Under the pieces are notes generated by a model, which was given only the letters and a program-made list of their open reading frames with translations, searched no databases and was not told where the DNA came from. Below, piece by piece: positions 16,544 to 22,614 of a DNA stretch of 23,881 nucleotides (its first letter is position 1; the number at the start of each line of letters is the position of its first letter). Source of the DNA: an uncultured Planctomycetaceae bacterium (GTDB lineage Bacteria > Planctomycetota > Planctomycetia > Pirellulales > UBA1268); NCBI GenBank assembly GCA_903885855.1, contig CAISKG010000610.1:1-23881 (forward strand). Reading direction: 5' to 3'. Both the position numbers and the translations under genes were made by a program.

Positions 16544-17029
16544 TCAGAGGTTCATCCCGAGGAAGCCGCCGGCCGCATCGGAATCGGCCTGCTCGCGCCG
16601 CAAGCGCTCGAGCGAGCGTTCCAGGTCGCCCGCAGCGATGTAGCGGTCGAATTCGGCCTCCACCGCCCGCCGGGCCGAGACCGTCAGCCACTCGACCGCG
16701 GGCTGCGTCAGCCAGTCGCAGGTTTCCCGCACGAGGACGACCTCCAGATCGCTCCCCACGGTGCGGGTGTCGCGGTCGTCGGTGATCACCGTCCCTTCGA
16801 CGGCGAATTCCACCCAGCCGATATCGGGCAGATTGGTGAGGTGGAAGCGGCAGGTGGCCGCGGAGAGATAATAGGTGTTGCGGATCCCGTGGCGCCGGGA
16901 GGCGGCCTCCATCCGGGCCACCAGCGCCCGGAAGCGGGGCGAGGCCTCCGCCGGCACGCGGACCCCCGCCGCAGCCCGCAGCGGGGTGCAGTCGAAGCGG
17001 ATCGCGACCGGCGGAGCGGGGGAATCCAT
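16544..17029 (-). CDS. Conserved-looking 161-residue protein of unknown function
   Basis: I do not recognise a named domain. The protein starts MDSPAPPVAIRF and has no signal peptide or membrane segment. A central beta-rich part (NTYYLSAATCRFHLTNLPDIGWVEFAVEGTVITDD) is followed by strand DLEVVLVRETCDWL. A charged helical C-terminus (ARRAVEAEFDRYIAAGDLERSLERLRREQ) ends in a Gly-rich GGFLGMNL tail. It is probably cytoplasmic. The ATG chosen is half of the CATATG palindrome shared with the divergent apbE gene; a GTG two codons further upstream is also in frame but would overlap that gene. No Shine-Dalgarno is visible. A TAGACT hexamer (minus strand, 17038-17043) lies within the start of apbE and could act as a -10 box for a near-leaderless message. 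Function unknown. Confidence 0.75.
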   Translation of the reverse strand: MDSPAPPVAIRFDCTPLRAAAGVRVPAEASPRFRALVARMEAASRRHGIRNTYYLSAATCRFHLTNLPDIGWVEFAVEGTVITDDRDTRTVGSDLEVVLVRETCDWLTQPAVEWLTVSARRAVEAEFDRYIAAGDLERSLERLRREQADSDAAGGFLGMNL

Positions 17030-17032
17030 ATG
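17027..17032. other. Palindrome CATATG holding two back-to-back start codons
   Basis: The left half read on the minus strand is the ATG of the 161-residue protein gene (17029 to 17027). The right half on the plus strand is the ATG of the FMN transferase gene (17030-17032). The two coding regions thus touch with no intergenic base, so any promoter for one must lie inside the other, unless one gene starts further in. Confidence 0.6.
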
Positions 17033-18022
17033 CACGAAGTCTACCTCACGCCCGTGGGCCCACGCGTCTCCGGCAGCCGCCGAGCGATGGGGGTGACGTG
17101 GACGGTCACGCTCCACGACGCCACGGAGGCGGCCGGTGCGGCGGCGGTGGACGCCGCCCTCGACGAGGTCGAGCGGCTCGACGCGATCCTCTCCGACTAC
17201 CGCCCCGACAGCGAGCTCGGGCGGCTCTCCGCGGCCGCCCCGACGGCGCGGCCGGTGGCCGTGGGGGAGGACCTGTGGCGGGTGCTCGAGCGGGCCGTGG
17301 CGATCCGGGACTCGAGCGCGGGCGCCTTCGATCCCACGGTCGGCCCGCTGACGACGCTGTGGCGCCAGGCCCGGCGCACCGGCCGGCTGCCGCAGCCGGC
17401 ACGGCTGGCCGAGGCGCTCGCGGCGACCGGCCCGGGCACCCTGCGGCTGGTGCCCGCGACGCGCTCGGTGGAGCTGCTCCGGCCCGGCATGCGCCTCGAC
17501 CTCGGCGGCATCGGCATGGGCTACGCCATCGACCGCGTCCTGGCGCTCCTCGCCGAGCGGGGTGTGGCCGCGGCGCTGGTGGACGCCTCCGGCGACGTCG
17601 GTGCCTCCGGGCCCCCGCCCGGCGCCGAGGGATGGCGCGTGCGGGTCGATCCCATCCCCGGCGCGCCGGAGGCCGCCGGCGGCGCGGTGCTCTTGGCCCA
17701 CGCCGCGATCACCACTTCCGGCGACGCGCGCCAGGCGGTGGTGATCGACGGCCGCCGCTACAGCCACGTCGTCGACCCGCGCACCGGCCTGGGGATCGCC
17801 GGTCCGGCCGCCGTGACCGTCATCGCCCCCGACGCCACGGCGGCCGACGCCCTGGCGACGGCGGCCAACGTCCTCGGGCCGGTGCGCGGCCGGACGCTCC
17901 TGGAAAACGAGGCAGGCTGCGCGGGCCGGTTCGTCGTCGGCGACGGCGCGGGCGACGTGTTCCGCGTCGTGACGAGCAGCCGTTGGCCGGACGCCGCCCG
18001 CCGCCGCCCCGCCGATCCATGA
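17030..18022 (+). CDS. apbE: FAD:protein FMN transferase (ApbE family)
   Basis: The protein has 330 residues. The family enzyme uses FAD and a divalent metal to attach FMN covalently to Ser/Thr of target proteins such as Na+-NQR and Rnf subunits. Visible motifs are RRAMGVTWTV (the family's MGT entry), LSDYRPDSELGRL, FDPTVGPL, LDLGGIGMGYAID, TTSGDARQ, RYSHVVDPRTG and ADALATAANVLG. The last holds the D-x3-T metal site (D273, T277). In the GIGxGYA loop most members have Lys where this protein has Met163. The ATG at 17030 leaves no signal peptide or lipobox, although many ApbE proteins are exported. Alternative in-frame starts are GTG 17054 and ATG 17087; neither gives a signal either. None of the usual flavinylated partners is in this window. 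It reads away from the 161-residue gene and is followed by a 282-base gap. Confidence 0.9.
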   Translation: MHEVYLTPVGPRVSGSRRAMGVTWTVTLHDATEAAGAAAVDAALDEVERLDAILSDYRPDSELGRLSAAAPTARPVAVGEDLWRVLERAVAIRDSSAGAFDPTVGPLTTLWRQARRTGRLPQPARLAEALAATGPGTLRLVPATRSVELLRPGMRLDLGGIGMGYAIDRVLALLAERGVAAALVDASGDVGASGPPPGAEGWRVRVDPIPGAPEAAGGAVLLAHAAITTSGDARQAVVIDGRRYSHVVDPRTGLGIAGPAAVTVIAPDATAADALATAANVLGPVRGRTLLENEAGCAGRFVVGDGAGDVFRVVTSSRWPDAARRRPADP

Positions 18023-18304
18023 CCCCCGGAATCCGGCCGGGATTTCCCGGGATTGCCCGGCTTTCCCCGCCGCCCGACGGACATGGTCGGATTTGACGAA
18101 TCGTCGAAGTTTGCCGGTCGCGACGACGATAACACCGCTGCCGTCGCTGCGCCCGGGTGCACGCGAGGTGGACGCAGCGTCGGGGGGCACTGCGTCGGGC
18201 TCGACGCGCGGTTTCGCGCGGCAGCCCCTCGGGCGCGGCGGCGGCACCCCTGGGTCCGACGTCGTCGGCAGGGCGATCGACACGGTCCGCCGGATTCCCC
18301 CCCC
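18023..18304 (+). other. Leader region of the TolC-like gene, no gene seen
   Basis: This 282-base gap shows no convincing coding sequence. It holds three imperfect ten-base repeats just after the apbE stop (entered separately) and a perfect short inverted repeat, GACGAATCGTC (18095-18105), which could be an operator. A GATAAC hexamer at 18128-18133 might be a -10 box, but no properly spaced -35 box is evident. The stretch 18160-18300 is GC-rich and could fold strongly. The frame of the downstream gene is open through much of this gap, but its translation here is Arg/Pro-rich and unlike the protein proper. Confidence 0.35.
18035..18064 (+). repeat. Three imperfect ten-base direct repeats after apbE
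   Basis: The units read GGCCGGGATT, TCCCGGGATT and GCCCGGCTTT back to back, 12 bases after the apbE stop codon. CCGGG and CCCGG across the first two units can also form a five-base-pair stem with an ATTT loop. The array may act as a weak terminator or a protein-binding array; no function can be shown. Confidence 0.4.
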
Positions 18305-20641
18305 GTGCCAGACACCACGACGCGAAGCATCTGGGCGGTCCTCACGAGCGTGGCCCTCGTCGCCGGGGGATGCGCGCCGCGGCAGCCGTTCTACTTCTTC
18401 GAGGACGGCGACCTCTCCCACTACGTCGGGGCGATCCAGAAGATCGAATACCCCGACACGGTCCACCAGCCGCTCGACGAGGCCGCCGGCACCCACGAGC
18501 CGCTCACGCTCTCCAACGCCAACTTCGACCAGGTGTGGGAGCTGTCGCTCGAGGAGGCGATCCGCACGGCGCTGGAGAACGGCAAGGTGCTCCGCAGCCT
18601 CGGCGGCCGTTTCCAGAGCTTCGGCGGTCCGCGGCCGCAGGCGGGCGAGCCCGCGGTGTCGCTGCTGACCAATCCCGCCGTCTACCCCACCGTCTACGAC
18701 CCGGCGATCACGGAAACCGATCCCTTCCGCGGCGTCGAGAGCGCCCTGGCGAGCTTCGACGCGCAGCTCTCGAGCTCGCTCACCTGGGAGCGGCAGAACC
18801 GCCCGCAGAACGTGGGGGGCATCGGCACCGCCATCTTCCAGCAGCAGATCCTCGGCGACGTCGGCACCTGGACGACCGGCATCTCGAAGGTGTCGGCCAC
18901 CGGCGGCACGTTCGGCGTCCAGAACCAGACGCTCTACGACAACAACAACTCGCCGATCCGGCAGGACGGCGTCCCGTCGACCTTCACGACGAACTACGAC
19001 TTCACCTTCAATCAGCCGCTGCTCCAGGGGGCGGGGCTGACCTACAACCGCATCGCCGGCCCCGATCCCTTCAACAACATCAACGGCCGCCCCAACTTCC
19101 GCGGCGTCCTCATCGCCCGCGTGCTCGCCGACGTCTCGCTGGCCGACTTCGAGATCGGCGTCCGCAACATGGTGAGCGACACCGAGCAGTCGTACTGGGA
19201 GCTCTACTTCGCCTACCGCAACCTCGAGGCGCGCAAGGCCGGCCGCGACAGCGCCCTCGAAGCCTGGCGCAAGGTCCACGCCCTGTACGTGGAGCAGTCG
19301 CGCGGCGGCGAGGCCGACAAGGAAGCTCAGGCGCGCGAGCAGTACTTCACCTTCCGCAGCGAGGTGGAGAACGCCCTCACCGACGTCTACCGTGCCGAAA
19401 ACCGCCTCCGCTACATGATGGGGCTCTCGGCCTCCGACGGCCGGCTCATCCGCCCCTCCGACGAGCCGACCACGGCGCGGGTGACGTTCGAATGGCAGCA
19501 GTCGCTCGTCGAGGCGCTGTCGCGGTCGGCCGAACTCCGCCGCCAGAAGTGGGTCATCAAGCAGCGTGAGCTCGAACTGCTGGCTTCGAAGAATCTCCTC
19601 CTCCCGCGCCTCGACGCGGTGGGGCGCTGGCGCTTCCTGGGCATGGGCCAGGAGCTCATCAACCAGAACTACACCCCCTACGACGCCAACGGCACCGACC
19701 CCCTGGCCGGCACCGACGCCTATTCGTCGCTGTTCAGCGGGCAATTCCAGGAATGGCAGGCGGGGGCCCAGTTCCTGATGCCGATCGGCTTCCGCCGCGA
19801 GCTCTCCACGGTGCGCAACTTCCAGCTCCAGCTGGCCCGGGAACGGGCCCGGCTCCAGGACGAGGAGATGGAGGTCTCGCACGCCCTCGTGGAGGCGGTG
19901 CGCAACATCGACACGAACTTCGCCCTCTCGCAGACCAACTTCAACCGCCGCGTCGCGGCCGAGCGGCAGGTGGAGGCGGTGCAGGCGGCCTACGACGCGG
20001 GCACCGTGACCCTCGACCAGCTCCTCGAGGCCCAGCGGCGCCGGGCGGAGGCGGAGAGCGCGTATTTCCGCTCGATCGTCGACTACAACCGCTCCATCTC
20101 GCAGCTCCATTTCCGGAAGGGGAGCCTCCTCGAATACAACGGCGTGTTCCTGGCCGAGGGGCCGTGGCCCGGCAAGGCCTACTTCGACGCCTTCCGCCGC
20201 GCCCGCCAGCGTGACGCCAGCCTGTTCCTCGACTACGGCCACTCGCGTCCGGGAATCTTCAGCCGCGGCCCGATCACGCAGGACTTCGACGGGATCGGCG
20301 CCGGTGCCGAGGTGATCCCGCTCCAGGAGCGGCACGACCCGGCCGCCCCCGCGGACGAGGACGCCGACGGCGGCCGCAAGGGTGGGTCGAGCGAGGGCAC
20401 GAAGGGGACCGACCGGCCGGCGCCGCTGCCCGCCCCCGCGCCGCGCGATCCGGCCACCCCGGCGCCGCAGGCCCGCGCCGCCTCTCCGACGGGCGTCGTC
20501 CCGGTCGCCCACCTCGAGCCGGTGCCGTCGCGGCCCCAGCGCCCCTGGAACGACGTCCTCGGCGGCTGGTCGACCGGCACCACGCCCTCGGGGCGCGCGA
20601 TCACGAGCCCGGCCGACGCCGCGTCGACGCAGTTGCGCTAG
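18305..20641 (+). CDS. TolC-family outer membrane efflux lipoprotein with Pro/Ala-rich C-terminal tail
   Basis: The protein has 778 residues and a lipoprotein signal: MPDTTTRSIWAVLTSVALVAGGC, with Cys23 in the lipobox. This decides the GTG start at 18305; the upstream open frame would bury the signal. The body is of outer membrane efflux protein type. It has a first helical hairpin (WELSLEEAIRTALENGKVL, about 77-95), strand regions (STFTTNYDFTFNQPLLQGAGLTYNR), long helices (SLADFEIGVRNMVSDTEQSYWELYFAYRNL), and a second copy ending in QVEAVQAAYDAGTVTLDQLLEAQRRRAEAESAYFRSIVDYN. After about residue 610 comes EYNGVFLAEGPWPGKAYFDAF, which I remember from planctomycete members. A low-complexity, probably disordered tail of about 100 residues ends the protein. 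TolC proteins form the outer channel of tripartite pumps or type I secretion; no pump or adaptor gene lies in the window, so the cargo is unknown. Confidence 0.9.
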   Translation: MPDTTTRSIWAVLTSVALVAGGCAPRQPFYFFEDGDLSHYVGAIQKIEYPDTVHQPLDEAAGTHEPLTLSNANFDQVWELSLEEAIRTALENGKVLRSLGGRFQSFGGPRPQAGEPAVSLLTNPAVYPTVYDPAITETDPFRGVESALASFDAQLSSSLTWERQNRPQNVGGIGTAIFQQQILGDVGTWTTGISKVSATGGTFGVQNQTLYDNNNSPIRQDGVPSTFTTNYDFTFNQPLLQGAGLTYNRIAGPDPFNNINGRPNFRGVLIARVLADVSLADFEIGVRNMVSDTEQSYWELYFAYRNLEARKAGRDSALEAWRKVHALYVEQSRGGEADKEAQAREQYFTFRSEVENALTDVYRAENRLRYMMGLSASDGRLIRPSDEPTTARVTFEWQQSLVEALSRSAELRRQKWVIKQRELELLASKNLLLPRLDAVGRWRFLGMGQELINQNYTPYDANGTDPLAGTDAYSSLFSGQFQEWQAGAQFLMPIGFRRELSTVRNFQLQLARERARLQDEEMEVSHALVEAVRNIDTNFALSQTNFNRRVAAERQVEAVQAAYDAGTVTLDQLLEAQRRRAEAESAYFRSIVDYNRSISQLHFRKGSLLEYNGVFLAEGPWPGKAYFDAFRRARQRDASLFLDYGHSRPGIFSRGPITQDFDGIGAGAEVIPLQERHDPAAPADEDADGGRKGGSSEGTKGTDRPAPLPAPAPRDPATPAPQARAASPTGVVPVAHLEPVPSRPQRPWNDVLGGWSTGTTPSGRAITSPADAASTQLR

Positions 20642-20647
20642 CTGTCC

Positions 20648-20678
20648 GTGGAAAAAGTCATCCATGACCTTTTTCCAC
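20648..20678. repeat. Hairpin 1: long inverted repeat after the TolC-like gene
   Basis: The left arm GTGGAAAAAGTCAT (20648-20661) pairs with the right arm ATGACCTTTTTCCAC (20664-20678), leaving one extra C in the right arm. The stem is A/T-rich in its middle, unlike its surroundings. It lies seven bases after the TolC-like stop and may be part of a bidirectional terminator or of an interspersed repeat. Confidence 0.6.
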
Positions 20679-20683
20679 TTGTG

Positions 20684-20719
20684 GGCACCCTGAAAAAGCC
20701 GAGGTTTTTCACGGGTGCC
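20684..20719. repeat. Hairpin 2: second bulged inverted repeat
   Basis: The left arm GGCACCCTGAAAAA (20684-20697) pairs with the right arm TTTTTCACGGGTGCC (20705-20719), with a seven-base loop and one extra C in the right arm. On the minus strand, the direction of the CPFC-protein gene, the first arm has its run of A and the second its run of T. Size, A5/T5 core and single bulge all echo hairpin 1, although the arms differ in sequence. Confidence 0.6.
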
Positions 20720-20720
20720 T

Positions 20721-20738
20721 GCCGCCGCATCCGGCGGC
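20721..20738. terminator. Hairpin 3: short GC-rich stem-loop
   Basis: GCCGCCG (20721-20727), a CATC loop and CGGCGGC (20732-20738) form a perfect seven-base-pair stem. It directly follows hairpin 2 and is on the side of the minus-strand gene that ends at 20789. There is no T-tract right after it on either strand, so it is at best part of a composite convergent terminator. The rest of the gap to 20788 shows nothing else clear. Confidence 0.4.
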
Positions 20739-20788
20739 GGATCACTTTGTCCACAGCCTGCTAGTCGGCGCCGCGCGGTCCGGTGGAC

Positions 20789-21943
20789 TCACTGGCCCAG
20801 CGGCAGCGCCGCCGCCGCCCGCGCCTTGGCGACACCGGCGGGATCTTCACGTTCCAGGCGCGCCAGGTGCATCGCCGCCGCGGGCTCGGGGCAGGCCAGG
20901 AGGTAGCCCGCCACGGCGCGGCGGAGGAGCGGATCGTCGGCGGCCCGGTCCCACCAGGCCGCCACCGCGTCCACCTCCCCCCACGCCCCGTAGCGGGCCA
21001 GATCGACGATCGCGTCGGCCGCCACGGCGACGCTGCCGGCGAGCCGCGCGGTGGCCGCCACGACCGCCTCGGGGGGAATCGAGTCGCCGAGGTATTCCCA
21101 GGCGAAGCGCAGCGCCGACAGCAGCTGTCGCTGGTCGACCGGCCGATCGGGGCCGGCGCGCCCGAGGAGCCATTCGAGCCCCTCGGGACCGTCGGCCACG
21201 AGGATCCCCCCCATCAGCCCGTCGGCCCCGGCGCGGAAGTCGCCGGCCACGGTGGCCAGCGCCTCGCGCAGCGGCCGGGAGGTGGCGGGGGTGTCGGCCG
21301 GCAGCCCGGCGGCCGCCACGATCCCCAGCGCCAGGCCGTAGAACCCGCGCCGCCGCTGGTCGATGCCGGGGTCGGAGAGCCACTCCGCCAGCGGCCGATC
21401 GGCGAGCGCCGCCGCCGCGGCGCGGACGTCGGTGAACGGGGCCACGGCGAACTCCGCGAAGGCGTCCTCGGCGATCACGGCATCGGGGTGCTCGAGCCGC
21501 GCGGCGAACCAGGTGAGGCGCTCGGCGGCCGGCACGTCGGCGTCGGGCACCCGCATCACGTACCCCAGCACCGTCTCCTCGGCGGCGAGGGCCGAATAGC
21601 GGGGCGGATCGTCGCGGCTCACGAACAGCACCGCCGTGCCGGCGACCGGCGCCGCCACGCGCGCTTCGAGCGTGGCCGGGATGCCGTCGGGAAGCGTGCC
21701 CTGCAGCGTGTGCAGCACGCGGAAGGGCACCGCGAGGAGACCGCTGGCGTCGCGTGCGGCCGGCCCGACCGCCTCGGCGATGCACACCGCCGCCGCCCCC
21801 GCGCGCTTCCGGGCGATCGACTCGCCGACGGTGCCGCAGAACGGACAGGCGACGGCCGGCGACAGGCGGAGGCTTGCGAGGGCCGCCAGCACGAACAGCC
21901 CCACGGCGACGCGACGGCGGGCGGGGCTCGATGCGGCGGTCAC
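20789..21943 (-). CDS. Exported planctomycete-type protein with CPFC motif, function unknown
   Basis: The protein has 384 residues. The N-terminus is a signal peptide (SSPARRRVAVGLFVLAALASLRLSPAVA) that runs into C33-P-F-C36-G, a CxxC pair at or next to the mature N-terminus. Cleavage before Cys33 could make it a lipoprotein (AVA/C is a poor lipobox) or leave the CxxC free for metal or disulfide. The next part (about 37-140) is a beta-rich domain (VPFRVLHTLQGTLP, GTAVLFVSRDDPP) of the type seen in proteins that begin ACPFC in planctomycetes. The C-terminal two-thirds are helical and Ala-rich, possibly HEAT-like (RPLREALATVAGDFRAGADG, DPLLRRAVAGYLLACPEPAAA). The start GTG (21943-21941) overlaps the AIM24-like gene's TGA as GTGA, so it is translationally coupled as the last gene of the set. 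I cannot assign a function. Confidence 0.8.
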   Translation of the reverse strand: MTAASSPARRRVAVGLFVLAALASLRLSPAVACPFCGTVGESIARKRAGAAAVCIAEAVGPAARDASGLLAVPFRVLHTLQGTLPDGIPATLEARVAAPVAGTAVLFVSRDDPPRYSALAAEETVLGYVMRVPDADVPAAERLTWFAARLEHPDAVIAEDAFAEFAVAPFTDVRAAAAALADRPLAEWLSDPGIDQRRRGFYGLALGIVAAAGLPADTPATSRPLREALATVAGDFRAGADGLMGGILVADGPEGLEWLLGRAGPDRPVDQRQLLSALRFAWEYLGDSIPPEAVVAATARLAGSVAVAADAIVDLARYGAWGEVDAVAAWWDRAADDPLLRRAVAGYLLACPEPAAAMHLARLEREDPAGVAKARAAAALPLGQ

Positions 21944-22614
21944 TCGACGACGGCCTCCCCCGCCTCGCGCCGCTGCTGCATCCGCTGCCGCCAGTAGGGG
22001 ACCGCGCACACGAACAGCCGCCCCGTCCCCTCGTAGGAGCAGGAGAGCTTCTGGCCGGAGAGCCAGTGGGAGAGGTACGACCGCGCCGGGCGCCTGAGGC
22101 GCATCCGTACGCCGGAGGTGCGGGCCACGACGAAGTGACCGTCGATGAGGACGCGCTGGCCGCGCAGCTCCACCTCCTCGACCGGCCCGTCCACCGAGAG
22201 CACCGCCTGCCCCTCGCCGCGCAGCGTCGTCTTGTACCAGAGCAGCCCCTCGCCGGCCCACCACGACGTCCACATCGGCTCGCGGTGGATGCCGAGCCTC
22301 ACCTCGCCGTCGGAGGCCCAGAAGCAGCGGCGCTCGAGGATCCACTGCTCTCCCGCCTTGACGTCGAAGATGTGGTAGCCGCCGAAGGTGGAGTCGAGAT
22401 ACAGCTGGCCGCTGCCGACGTAGCGCGGCCGGAGCACCGACTCGTCGGAAAACAGCGACACCCACATCGAGCGCAGCGACGGCAGGGGGACGTCCATCTC
22501 GACGTTGCCGTCCATCCGATAGAGCGCCCCGCGCTCGGTGCGGACGTCGTCGTCGTCGATCGTCACCTTCATCCACCGGCAGCCTTCCGACGACTCGATC
22601 TCGAAGTCAGCCAT
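21940..22614 (-). CDS. AIM24-like protein
   Basis: The protein has 224 residues, without signal peptide or membrane helix. It is almost all beta strand: YVGSGQLYLDSTFGGYHIFDV, GEQWILERRCFWASDGEVRLGI, GEGLLWYKTTLRGEGQAVLSV and ELRGQRVLIDGHFVVARTSGV. This layout, with a glycine-rich core and the final GTGRLFVCAVP strand, fits the AIM24 family (double-stranded beta-helix-like), named from a yeast mitochondrial protein; bacterial members have no settled function. The Trp-rich block MWTSWWAGEGLLWYK is typical. ATG at 22614 is used because the family-like sequence starts here with MADFEIESSEG. It overlaps the end of the upstream UrtA-like gene by eight bases, and its own TGA overlaps the next gene's GTG. 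It is therefore the middle of a tightly coupled trio. Confidence 0.78.
   Translation of the reverse strand: MADFEIESSEGCRWMKVTIDDDDVRTERGALYRMDGNVEMDVPLPSLRSMWVSLFSDESVLRPRYVGSGQLYLDSTFGGYHIFDVKAGEQWILERRCFWASDGEVRLGIHREPMWTSWWAGEGLLWYKTTLRGEGQAVLSVDGPVEEVELRGQRVLIDGHFVVARTSGVRMRLRRPARSYLSHWLSGQKLSCSYEGTGRLFVCAVPYWRQRMQQRREAGEAVVE

Noticed and set aside
17027..17032. CATATG as a cloning-site or assembly artefact
   Set aside because: The flanking sequence is native in composition on both sides and both reading frames continue into plausible proteins, so no vector junction is indicated.
18053..18304. Upstream extension of the TolC-like protein to an ATG at 18053
   Set aside because: It would add 84 Arg-rich residues in front of a perfect lipoprotein signal with lipobox Cys, which must be at the N-terminus.
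17030..20665. Minus-strand open frame continuous with the 161-residue gene and running under apbE and the TolC-like gene
   Set aside because: Only the 16544-17029 part has protein-like composition; the rest is a shadow of two well-recognised plus-strand genes.
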